A stretch of 54,573 bases of DNA from positions 538,675-593,247 of the forward strand of contig NW_019774225.1 in the NCBI RefSeq assembly GCF_001039355.2, read 5' to 3'. Made by a program: the position numbers and the translations under genes. How positions within the stretch are numbered: the first letter of the stretch is position 1; each line of letters opens with the position of its first letter. The DNA is from Lingula anatina. Lineage: Eukaryota > Brachiopoda > Lingulata > Lingulida > Lingulidae. Of the stretch, positions 44,601 to 54,573 are shown piece after piece. The notes below the pieces were generated by a model. That model saw only the letters and a program-made list of their open reading frames with translations, was not told the origin of the DNA and searched no databases.

Positions 44601-46924
44601 TCAACCCACTTACCGGGAAAACTAAGAACACAGACAAGTTGGAATAGTCTCCACCAAAATCAGGGCTGATTGTCTGTATGACGTAGAAGTCAGCAAAACC
44701 GGCACTGGTCGTCCAGGAAGCATACTTCAGGAGACGGAATTGACCGTCTGCCTCTTGGTGGTTTTTGGAGGAGAGAGGAAACCAAAAATGGCCACCTGAA
44801 AGGTATGTTGGCCCATACACTTCTTTCGACATTGGAATGCATTATATTTTGTAATTTTGGAATATAACGGTGTGAGTCACTTCTTCTAGTTCCTTTGGGT
44901 CGTTTTTCAATAAGGACATGCCGTTTAGAACATGGGAAGCAAGAAAGGGCAATGGTGGGAATAAGGAATCGTCAGAACCAAATCATAAACAATCAAATGT
45001 TTTTCGTTAACACAATCCGTTCAAATTACAAAAATATGCTTTTCACATCTGAATGTCAATTTATGAGCACTGTCAAAGCTAAATGTAATATATCGCTGTA
45101 CAAGGGAATATGTATTTTAAATGAGAAGACCATGCACGACTCAATAGCATGAGTAGTAACCCAGTCCTGACTTTACCTGTGGCTGGATCGCTGTATGACA
45201 GAGTTCCAATTAGTTTATCACGATTCACACGACGAAGAACGTCCTTCACTGCATCGTTGTTGTGATGTCTCAACAGGACAGCAGCTAAAGAACCCACGTG
45301 CATACCTACAGTAAAAACAAATCAAAGAAAGTACCTTTTGTTAATCTTTATGCTACCGGTAGTTTAAAATTTGCTCAGCATGTTAAATAAATTTGCTCCT
45401 AGTTTTCCTGATGGAAATTAGTATTAAGTTCAAACTCAATAATGAAATTAAAGAAAATAAAGACTCTGCTTGTTATTTATTTTACGGGTCCCTGAGGAAA
45501 ATAGCAGAACAGGCATATTTTAAAAAGGAAATAAAACCACAAACACACACACCCTTAGCTTTTTTCATCTATTCACTTTTTTATTTTTATGTTGCGCAGT
45601 GTACTGAACATTGTTTGGATTTGGGACTCAACGTTTATATATTATCTACATATCATTATGTGACACGTGAACATACAACCATAACGGTGATATAAAGTCT
45701 TTTCCTAGTTTATCAAAAACATGGCTGAAACATGGTATAACCACAAGTACTCACAATACACCATTGCCGTACTGGGACATCCGTATCGGGCGATTGTTTC
45801 CGTTACCATAGCAGCACACACGTGGTTTTCACCCAGCCCGCCAAGTTCCTTCGGTATGATCAATCCCAGAAGGCCTAGCGAGGCCAGGGCGTCCATGTTG
45901 GCTCTTGGAAATGTATACTTCTCATCAGATATTATCTAATAAGAGGACATCATGCCATATTATTTAATGCTTATTCATTTTCGAATGTTTTACTTTTGTT
46001 CGTTAAATATCCTGTAAAAGCAACAACAAAGTATGCATGACTTGGCCTTTACACTACTATGCATGTAAAATACATGTTCTTTTAACTTTGGGAATGCCCC
46101 CTACGCCCCCAAAAAATTAATAACCATTAACATATATTTTGTTAATTGATTTTGTTAATTGATCGATAAATAATAAAATCGTTGGTTGGAAAATTAAAAA
46201 GATGAAGGAATTAAAGTCCTTAACAATCAAAAGGCCCAAGGGAGAGAAATAAAAAATATCACTTTTGGAATAAAAGCAGCATTGGAAAAAAGTAACTACG
46301 ATGTTGTTAACATCATTATTTGAAATGCGACTGATTAATTATTTGAACCACTGTATTTCCCGGCTTCAGTAAATATATTCGTTATACATGTAGTTATATA
46401 GATTTTGGAAGAATGCCAGCGTGTGCTGGACTAGATCGAATGAGTTGCAAAATTGGACGAAGGACCACAGCTCGAGAGGCCTATATGGAACATAAAAAAA
46501 ACTTGATTTGCAATAGTTTAAATGTTGTTTAACTGGTGTGGACGAAAAAGAGCACGCACACACACGCACACACACACACGCATCAGAATAGCCGTAGATT
46601 ATTTGAAAAGATTATTTGTGAAACACGCCTTAAGCTGAACCCCTTGACTAAAACTGAACCCCTTGACTAAAACTGAGCCCCTTGACCTACTTCAATGGTC
46701 AGTAAATAGGACCCTGGACGCTCTATTTAGACATCTCAGTTTGGCTATATACTGCTTGTTGCTGCCTTTGGTCTGCAGCACTACCTTCTACATTTTTCTG
46801 GGCGAACCTGAATATAAGCATGGTGTTATATCCGTTAAATTAAGTTGTCTCGACATTTACGTATACACGTTTTTCTTAAGTTTCTTCTGATCTTAATTAC
46901 AAAGTAATGAAGGGATAATATTCC

Positions 46925-46997
<73 letters not shown>

Positions 46998-47264
46998 CCT
47001 GTGCACGCGAGCCAATGTACCTACCTGGTAGTGGAAATTGTCTTGAGAAAACGCCTTCATCCATTTTAACCCACAAACTTTCATATTGACATGGCGTAAA
47101 TTTCACACATCAACACTTACAGCATTTGGACGCAAGGTAGTGCGACACAGCCCTATCAGCTTCTTCTGAATCTCCCTTTGCTCTTCCGTCAAGTCCCAGA
47201 GAGGGTCGTAGTCGTTCCCTATTCCCCAGAAAGGACGATTTCCCCACATTTTTTCGGCAGACAT
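38699..47264 (-). CDS. Locus C: acyl-CoA-dehydrogenase-like protein fused to an FNR/cytochrome-b5-reductase-type module, 767 aa
   Basis: Eleven exons (minus): 47264-47121, 45935-45755, 45305-45177, 44795-44614, 44392-44278, 44055-43886, 43493-43363, 41122-41007, 40345-40228, 39935-39433, 39213-38699. They total 2304 nt with consistent phases. Residues 1-429 are the dehydrogenase fold: LGGLGENH, YSDPATGGHFWFPLS near 146-158, SWTTSAGFADFYV, HVCGGAGYKTELG, RLLRDAKAGWVMGPSNE to 409. The usual catalytic Glu position is Gly405. A helical linker follows (about 430-490). The reductase module has RYLSPLS at 561-567 (FAD motif, Leu where Tyr is usual), GPCGGFEYEPG (604-614), GVSATP at 625-630 (NAD(P)-binding turn) and KFIICSGTN near the end. 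No targeting peptide or membrane segment is seen, so it is probably cytosolic. Likely a self-sufficient flavoenzyme taking electrons from NAD(P)H; the reaction is unknown. Confidence 0.85.
41579..42543 (-). repeat. Approximately 1.1-kb repeat, copy 3, in intron 7 of locus C
   Basis: A diverged relative of the two copies at 31.7-35.0 kb. Shared words are AGGTGGTATGACGTG, GACGTTATAGAGCC, GGTTCACA, CGGGTACTGTATGAA and GGGATTTGAACTCGTGAC. The tRNA-like pair is at about 42513-42440 and 42345-42245 on the minus strand. The DNA lies between exons 8 and 7 and probably accounts for much of the length of this intron (about 2.2 kb). Confidence 0.65.
46632..46688. repeat. Triplicated 19-bp unit
   Basis: CTGAACCCCTTGACTAAAA occurs twice and a variant (CTGAGCCCCTTGACC) once, in tandem, in intron 1 of locus C. 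Confidence 0.9.
46930..46997. repeat. Compound (CT)n(GT)n microsatellite
   Basis: A (CT)n run of about 36 bp passes directly into a (GT)n run of about 28 bp in intron 1 of locus C. Open frames with long RE or HT repeats in this place are products of the microsatellite. Confidence 0.95.
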
Positions 47265-47454
47265 CGTTCTCGATCTAGCTGTCTGCGGCCACTATATGCC
47301 GTGTACATATACATTCCCACATACATACACAAAAGCGATGTGACCTGCTATATAGGGATCTATGTTTCATGGCCTGGTCACGCGTTAATGATTTTAAGGT
47401 CATCTACTTAAGCGACACTATTTGAGGGCATTTATTCAAGTTAATGTTGGTGTG

Positions 47455-48000
47455 GACCTTATAGCCAGTAATTCTATATATTTATGAATGTTAATTTTTT
47501 AAACTTTGGTGTTTTGTCGAAACGTGTATTTTCATTGGTAACGCTATGTTGTAATAAAAAGTTTAAGAGGGTTACAATGTATTTTATTTATTTATGTTTA
47601 ATTGGTCTACTTGGGGCATCGCTTGTAAGAAAAAATTACCCTCATTACAGTTAATGGTTCTACTGCAACTTCTACAATAATACTGAAAAGCTACTATGTA
47701 ATACTAAAAAAATGTACATGTACAGACCTTATAGCCGTTATTTCAAGATACGCATGGTTGTTATTTGTCCTGTTATTTGGGGAGAAGGGAGAGCGATATT
47801 TGAGGTTTAGCAGATTTTTATCGTTTTGCCGAAACGTGTATTTTTGTTGCTCACGTTGCAGTGAAAAAGCCATTTGTGGGAGGGAGCGATGTACAGAACT
47901 TGTTTACTGGTTAATGTTTTACGGGACATCATTTATAAGAAAAACAACCTACAATTGAGTGGCTCTACTGCATCTTTTACAGTGATATTGAAATAAAAAA
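47455..48000. repeat. Diverged tandem duplication, unit about 280 bp
   Basis: Copy 1 (about 47455-47695) and copy 2 (about 47725-48000) share, in order, ACCTTATAGCC, GAAACGTGTATTTT, TGTTGCTCACGTT-like text, TTAATTGGT/TTTACTGGT, GGGCATCGCTTGTAAGAAAA against GGACATCATTTATAAGAAAA, and GGCTCTACTGCA..TT.TACA. Both end in GATATTGAA- or TACTGAAA-like text. Confidence 0.6.
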
Positions 48001-49005
48001 TGATCTGATATTATAATCAATTCATTTCTGTTACTGTTAAGGTCGTATGGTGACTACATGTATGTCAAGTACTTCGATTTAAAATATAAAGAGTCAGTTA
48101 ATCTCCAATTTAAGTTGTAGAGAAAATAATAATAATTTACTGAGATCACTGAATATATATCCATATAGCTTTAAGCAGAAACAGAGCGTGACACTGGTAT
48201 ACACAATGTGCATCCATAGTTTGAGTTGTAAGTCAAAGTTTGAGGGGAAGGCAGAGTTAAAAGACAGGAAAATTTATAAAAGTTTTAAAGTAATTTCTGG
48301 ATGACTATATACACCAGCCCGAATGTACGGGTGTTTCTTTCGAACCAGCAGAATGAACAGATCGACCTACTTTTATATAATTGTACACATGAAGAATGAC
48401 AGCTGTCTGCTTTATTCAATATGCCCCGGGCAGACCATAGCGCCGACATGTTTGGCCGTCTCCGTCTATTGCTGGGGCTGGGCTAGTAAGATTGGAAGCC
48501 AGGATATCTATTCAGTGTATGTTAGCGGATTAGACGACAAGCTTTGTAGTGGGTCGCCAATTTGACTCTCGGACTAGCCAGTCCCCTATTCTGAATGGGG
48601 CCAATAACTGTCTCATTTAATTTTAAAACATTTTTTATAAAACGCCTCGAGGTATTTTTTTATCTTATATATCAAAAAGATGAGCGATCGTTAATGACAA
48701 GTAAAAAAACCCATTTGGTGAAATCAAGATATTATCCCACCTGGATGTTAAAATAGTTTTGCGACGAGGGCAGAGGTGAATAAACTCGCTTTTTAGTATG
48801 CTTCGCACACAATCTGCCATTGATTAGCTCTACAAACATAATGGAACCAAGAATACACAATGATCAACATATTCAGGGGGTAGGACGGGAAGAATGCTTG
48901 CGCACGGGGGAGGGGAGGGGGTACAAAACTGGCAGTCTGGTTATTTGTGTCGTCACTGGCACTTATCTGGACCCTAAATGAAGAAAAAGTAAGGTATTTT
49001 TAATG

Positions 49006-49011
<6 letters not shown>

Positions 49012-49040
<29 letters not shown>
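49012..49040. repeat. (GA)n microsatellite
   Basis: About 29 bp of GA dinucleotides. A second GA run lies at 49796-49816. Confidence 0.95.
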
Positions 49041-49045
<5 letters not shown>

Positions 49046-50867
49046 GACCAACATTTCACAGTATGAACAACCTCAAAAGATTTCTTTTTTTTTTTTTTGA
49101 AAACGTCTTAGGGCAACTTCAGCCCTAACCCCTCTCCCTGCTACCTGAAATGTTACACTGCGCGGTAGTCTCGTTTGGGGGGAGAGAAAGATAAACCCTT
49201 TATGCAAAGTCGCGCGAGGACAAACACATTGTATTTACCAAGCGACCACATTTCGTAAAATATTTACTTATTCATGTTCCCCCCTTGCAGATCTCTACTT
49301 GTATTATAAATGTTTTACCTGTACATAACCGATTGAAGGGCACTTTTTTAACAAAGACTTCACTGTTAAGCATAGACGCACGGGTGGCTGTGGCATTTGG
49401 CTTATTGAAAGGAGGGAGGTAAACTGCAAGGTACGTAAAGGATGCTTGATGTTTTTTAATACCCGGATCACCAAGGGCGTTGTCGTTCCGAAAAACAGAA
49501 TAGAAATATTTAACAGTTCAGATACTGCACAGCCAAGTTTCAAGTTTTTATTCAATCTCACAAGTTGAATATTTTGAACATAGAGATACAAATAGAACAT
49601 TCAACATAGAATGCTACACAGAATTACTAATTCAGAGACCAAGAATGCAGTTGAATATTAATATACATCCTTTATGAAAATGTGCAATTTTGGTGCTCAT
49701 GTACACTGTACCGGTATATAAATGTACTGGTGTGTGTGTGGGTGTGTGTGTTTTAAGAATACACACGTGCACACGCCTGCGCGAATGAGTGTGTGTGAGA
49801 GAGAGAGAGAGAGAGGGAGGGGGATGTGCATTTTTCATTCGTTTTAGGTCAAGGAATCATATTAACAATCACACTCCCTCTCCTATTATACTATTGTGAA
49901 AGGTGTGTTGTATCTGCCACAGCACCTGGCGGGTGTTTTGTTGTTACTCTTAAGTCAGGTCAGATTTAAATACCGGTTCTTATGTAAAGACATAAAATCC
50001 TAAAATACTGGTGTAGACGGAATAACAACATTAGGATTTTTCGTGTGACTTTGGTGATTTGTACGGCAAGCACTGGCAGATCCAGCAAGGGTTAACTTTA
50101 ACTTTGTGGAGAGGGGAGTGTGTGTGTGTGTGTGGGGGAGTGGGGCATAGTGCCGAGAATGGGAAATGGTAGACGAGGTTAATTCACCACAATATGTAGA
50201 ACGCAGAGTGGGAAATACACTGTATAATTTTTTTATCTCATTTCCATTGTAATACATTTTTGGGGGGATAGTTAATGTTGGTTACAGGTATTGGTAACCG
50301 TCAAAGATCCTTTCGTCTAGTCACTCATATTCATTAGCTCGATTAAAACACTCTTATTGCACAATTAAATGTGTCTGCTTTAATATTTCGGCATTTACAT
50401 AACACAGGCGGGCGTACTCATGGGCTCTTGGGCTACAGTTTCAGATTAATAGTAACACTAATACGTTAAACTGAGACGGTCAAGCGATCGACTGGTTGCA
50501 GATGCCATGCTCGTAGTCATTATTGTCTATATTACTATAGCCACTAAATCAACTTCCAAATGTTGAAGGACTTTGTAGGTTATCTTAAGAGAACGTGGAA
50601 TTTCTACATAAATTATTGTTGCGTTCTCAATCTCAGTGACTGTAATTGTTTTTGACATGGGGTTGACGCGCCGGTAGCACGTGCTACTGTAGCTAGGCCA
50701 GAGACGCAGATTTGTTTTTTTGCTGGACACACATTTGGCTCAGCCAGATTTCTGCTGGGCGCAGGTTTGGACTGTGTCCAGATTTCTGCCCCGCGGAGAT
50801 TTGAGTGGTATCCAAATTTCTGCCAATGGAGAACAGGGCGGGCTGTATGCGCTTAAGCTTCTGTCGC

Positions 50868-50893
50868 ATATATATATATATATATATATATAN

Positions 50894-50961
<68 letters not shown>
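50868..50961. repeat. Compound (AT)n(AG)n microsatellite with one ambiguous base
   Basis: An (AT)n run of about 58 bp with a single N at 50893 passes into an (AG)n run of about 34 bp. A plus-strand frame through it is an artefact. Confidence 0.95.
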
Positions 50962-50963
<2 letters not shown>

Positions 50964-51450
50964 CCAAATAGTCAGGGAAGAGAGTTGAGGAGTGTAGAGA
51001 AGTATAGAGGAACGGGATAGAAGAGGGTTGTTTTACAGTTAGTTTTAGCGTTATGCAGTTAGAGATTTACAGCCTTAGTTTACATTGAAATTACACAAGA
51101 AATTTCAGTCGTAAGAAGAAATAAAGACTGATGGTGGCAGCATTTGGTTTTACTTTACATACCGATTGTGTTTCGAACAGTTAAAAAAAGAAACACAACA
51201 GTATGATTAAATCAGTGAGTACTACTATAGCGCAGACCACCGACAAGGAAAGGTCAATTGCTAAGAAAGGTCAACAGAAACAAATGCATTTTAACATACA
51301 CATCTAGGAGATATTACTTTTTTTTGAAAATGTCATGAAAATGTGTGGCATTTTTCGACATAGTTTTTATCCTAACAAGCAAAACAAAGGGGGTGGAAAT
51401 TATATCGATACATACCACATTATAATTATTATTATTATTTATACCTCAGT

Positions 51451-51708
51451 ATGGCGCAGGGACATTCCTCACAGAGCACAACAAATCTGATCTTTTCTGG
51501 TGAAGCGGGGAGAAAGAAAACCATTGCGGTAGTTGTGATCGTAGCAATCCTGGTAGTACTGGTGGGTGTGGCGGTCGCTGTTCCCGTGGCGCTGAGGATG
51601 AACGCCAGGTCAACTGATGCGGCGTCCGTGGAACTTGCGAATAAGGTGTTGACTGAAACGCCGCTGATCGACGGGTGATGATTATCTCTGTCTATCTCTT
51701 CCCCCCCA

Positions 51709-51746
<38 letters not shown>

Positions 51747-54192
51747 ATACGCACACCAGACTGTCCCATTTCCCTCTTTACTTGTGGGCGTGCACGTTGA
51801 TTAAAAAGAAACTTGAACATTGCTTAGCTACTTGTAATTAAAGGGATGTATATAAAACGAATAAACAGGATTCCACTTTATTGATCGTAAGTTTCTGATG
51901 GACGAAATCAGAAGTCCAAATATCGACTTGTGTACATGTACTACGTGAACCACGCCAAGATGGCTAAACAGAGATGGTAGAGACACAAAGAATATGATAT
52001 ATGAAATTGTTGCCTTTTTCTTTCTTGTATTAAAATATATTCATGTCTGTAAAGTTGTACTGTTCCTGCCGTTGTTTACCGCCTGTGTGTTGTTCCTCTG
52101 TCTATTATAACACTAGAAACAAACCCACAATTCTATCAACTTATGACGGTTCACAAACTATTCATTAGTGGTTTAACAAAACAGGTTTCTTTACGACAAA
52201 GTCTGTCAATTATATGGATATAAATAAGAAGGCGCATACACATGGGGCATATGCCAAGTACTTCATGGTACGGTATGTACAGTGAAAACTACTGTGATGT
52301 ACATACTGCATGTAAGGAAAGGGCACCTTTCACTGCATGGTGATGACTTTTTTTTTCTTCTCATAGCCACAATGATCTCCCTATCAAGTACAGGGTTTTC
52401 GTGGACAACCAAGTGGAAAGTGTGAATCTTGGACAGAGATTAACTGAAACCACCTTTGCAATTCCACAAACAGACATCCCGCGTCTCCGGTCTGGGAAAG
52501 TTGGGGCTCAGGTAAGTTGTTTGACGTTGATTGTTGAATTATTGTTTGCACTCACGGGTCCTTTGACAACCACTCACGTCAAATTGGGTAAACCTTACGT
52601 TAATTTTCAGAAGTAGTTAAAAGTTTTTATCTGTAACTGCTGACAACGTAGTAGTGAGAAGTCATTCAAAAGCGACTCAATTAAGTGGTTTGCTGAGGGA
52701 GTCAAATAAAGGATGAAAGTATTGGCTCGAGCTCACACAGAATTGTATCGACGTATACTAATGCGCACCAACTCCTCGTGGACTTTCGCAGAATGCAATA
52801 AGATAAACTAAGACGCCTACTTCTGGCGTTAAATAAAATATAGAAAAACTGGTGATAATACGAGTACGTTGGGAACAAAAGGATGCAAGGTTATGTGTTA
52901 ATCTGATTGCATTCAGCGAGAATACCGTGGACCTAATGTGCATTACCTAGCTCGACAACATTCATTGTAAAACGGATCCTATGGCTTCCTTGCTTGGAGA
53001 AAAAAAACCTAGACGCGACATTTTTCGCTTCAACGTTTAATCAACGGCCCATGTATGGGCACTCATTCCCCCTTTCCATCCCCAAAATCTGTGCAAGAAG
53101 CATATTACATTTTTGCACAAGTACAATAAAACGTAGCAGATTTTCCACTCCAGTGCCTGACCATGTAATAAGAGTGTCCTCGTCTAATATTTTATATTTC
53201 CCTCGCTCAGTGTTCGAGTGTTTTAGTCCTTGTCCATCCTTAGCACAATCTTTGTTCTGTCAGTATTAACGTTCGGTTTCTTTCAGTTTTGGGCGTGTTA
53301 TGGCCAATGCTCGTCCCAGTATAAAGACGCTGTAAGGTACGCTCTAGAACAGTTGGACGTCATTATGAGATTCGTCAACCAATATCCTGACACGTTTCAG
53401 TTCGTGACATCTGCTGATGGTAAGTAGTGGGAATTCAAAATACCAGTAAGCGCTTGACTGCAAATCCCCCTTTATGATCCTGCTGTGCACCCACCATTCG
53501 CTCTTCGTGCTGTCTGATTACAGCTGTCTATAAAACCCCCTCCAAAATGAGAAGAAAAAACCTGAAATTCAGCTGCTTTGTTTACTGAGACACCATGTGC
53601 TACCGTCCTGTTTCCAGTGAATCACCCTTTGTAAACCACCTAATGAAACAGAACACTGAGTGGGTATTTTGCATATTTCGTTAACATTTTCAGGAATTAT
53701 GAATGCGTTCAATGCTGGTAAAATAGGCAGTCTGATTGGTCTAGAAGGTGGTCACATGATCGACAGCAGCCTGGGAATACTGAGAATGTTTTATAGTCTT
53801 GGTGTCCGCTACATGACGTTAACACATAACTGTCACACCCCTTGGTAAGGAAGTAATTAAGATAAGAACTGTTTAATGATTGAAAAAAAATATCACTAGT
53901 GGATCAATATTTTTATTACTTGACGAAAGCACAAGGATAATCTTAATAATATGAAACAAGAAACGAGGACAACCGATTGTGCAATGGGGGATAAAGGAAT
54001 TTGTATATTTTGGGCTTTTCCCGACTTCTTGATTGTTTAAATATGTTGGGTTTTTCTCGATTCCTTAATTGTGGTATTTATTCATGTTGCTATACTGACG
54101 ATTTCAGGTCGGACAACTTCCGGTCGGACTGGCCAGTAGACCATGCTAGTTACCAGCCACCGCAAAGTAACGGGCTCTCACAATGGGGAGAG
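51451..54192 (+). CDS. Membrane dipeptidase (peptidase M19, DPEP-like), 5' part of gene
   Basis: Zinc-dependent dipeptidase related to renal dipeptidase DPEP1, which cleaves Xaa-Xaa dipeptides at the cell surface. Five exons are visible: 51451-51674, 52367-52511, 53287-53419, 53694-53844, 54108-54192. All have GT/AG borders and agreeing phases, and the gene continues beyond the window. The first exon encodes a Ser-rich start and the basic GRKK, then a single hydrophobic segment [20 protein letters not shown] (about residues 25-46). This fits a type II signal anchor rather than a cleaved signal peptide. The zinc site begins at LIDGHNDLP (HxD, split across the exon 1/2 junction) and EGGHMIDSS supplies the bridging Glu. 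[12 protein letters not shown] matches the conserved LTH.C.TPWADN. The N-terminal half of the catalytic domain is present. The third zinc-binding block, active-site His residues and any GPI signal lie outside the window. Confidence 0.9.
51713..51744. repeat. (CT)n microsatellite
   Basis: Simple CT run of about 32 bp just inside intron 1 of the dipeptidase gene. Confidence 0.95.
52890..52965. repeat. Short interspersed fragment shared with 10360-10430
   Basis: GTTAATCTGATTGCATTCAGCGAGA, given as GTTAATCTGATTG and CATTCAGCGAGA, followed by ATGTGCATTA.CTAG, occurs here. A close copy lies at about 10364-10425 (GTTAATCTGATTGTATTCAG, GTGCATATTAGCTAG). A weaker copy is at about 28865. Confidence 0.6.
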
Positions 54193-54573
54193 GTAATTGT
54201 ATATGATGCATGTAGAAACCACTTTTTTGCCTTTTATGATATAAATATATTAATCTTAAAGACAGTCTCAGCGCGTTAAACCCTTAAAATAGCACGAAAA
54301 TGAATTTTCCTGGAAAACTCACCAATTTCCCCATAATGACCAAGGTATATCCTATCCAAAACCGTTCAGAAAATGAAGCTACCTAATACCGTTTTTAAGT
54401 TCCATTAAATAATAAAAGACGACTCGTCTTAAATACTCAGCTACCACCTCACAGTACGGCTTCAGAACGCGCAATTTCTCGCTAAGTCTCGCGGTTTACT
54501 ATGAATGAAGTACTACGGCTGAGACCCGGATGTTACTATTTGGCGCCAAAACAGCAAACGTGGCGCCAAAACG
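54193..54573. other. Intron 5 of the dipeptidase gene (right edge)
   Basis: Begins with a GTAATT donor and runs to the window end. It contains a direct repeat TTTGGCGCCAAAACagc / GTGGCGCCAAAACG at 54539-54572. No further exon was seen. Confidence 0.5.

Larger units (their letters stand above)
47265..51445. other. Intergenic region between divergent locus C and the dipeptidase gene
   Basis: The two genes are transcribed away from each other, so this 4.2 kb should hold both promoters. No TATA-type or other motif could be assigned with confidence. It holds several microsatellites and a diverged tandem duplication (separate entries). Open frames of 60-98 codons in it lack recognisable domains. 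Confidence 0.5.

Noticed and set aside
46893-47106. Frames with HT and RE repeats upstream of locus C exon 1
   Set aside because: Translations of the compound CT/GT microsatellite. The real coding text next to it is exon 1, in another frame.
50720-50971. Frames with long IY and RE/LS repeats
   Set aside because: Translations of the AT and AG microsatellites.

Overview
This is a eukaryotic, intron-rich, AT-rich nuclear window. The coding exons have canonical GT/AG borders and are separated by repeats: MITEs with terminal inverted repeats, tRNA-derived SINE-like units, a CR1-like LINE tail and many microsatellites. The repeat style (termini such as GGCCCGTAGCCAG, GTGGCGGATC and GTCCGAAGGTTCATTGG) and the protein similarities suggest a marine lophotrochozoan, most likely a mollusc. 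That assignment is inference. Two assembly gaps (N runs) lie at 23164-23501 and 36569-37086.

Layout. 0-7.4 kb: a minus-strand C2H2 zinc-finger array (about 3.6-4.63 kb) with decayed fingers at both ends, two MITEs, a possible FLYWCH-like fragment, and a frame-broken HEATR3-like exon on the plus strand. 8.3-12.05 kb: a minus-strand gene with a CBM20 (starch/glycogen-binding) domain, followed by a run of very short phase-1 exons and two alternative 3' ends. One of these ends encodes a hydrophobic tail directly from a trinucleotide repeat. 12.1-15.4 kb: repeats and minisatellites. 15.4-20.9 kb, 26.4-31.1 kb and 38.7-47.3 kb: three paralogous minus-strand loci, called A, B and C here, of one acyl-CoA-dehydrogenase-like family. 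51.4 kb to the end: the 5' part of a plus-strand membrane dipeptidase (peptidase M19) gene, running off the window.

The A/B/C cluster is the main result. Locus C can be spliced by eye into 11 exons, 2304 nt, 767 residues. It has an acyl-CoA dehydrogenase fold (about residues 1-429) joined to a ferredoxin-NADP/cytochrome-b5-reductase-type module (about 490-767). Locus A is 9 exons, 431 residues, and stops at the exact residue where C splices into the reductase exons. Locus B holds only exons 4-11, all open and each identical in length to its counterpart in C. No exons 1-3 are visible for B. It is either a 5'-truncated duplicate or an alternative 3' module for C. In all three, the position of the usual catalytic Glu of acyl-CoA dehydrogenases (YEGT region) reads MGPSNE. 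I therefore suggest, as inference, that these are not ordinary beta-oxidation enzymes. They may be flavin-dependent oxidase/monooxygenase-like proteins carrying their own NAD(P)H reductase in cis (B, C) or lacking it (A).

Long stretches between these genes hold repeats or nothing I can assign, and are listed as such.
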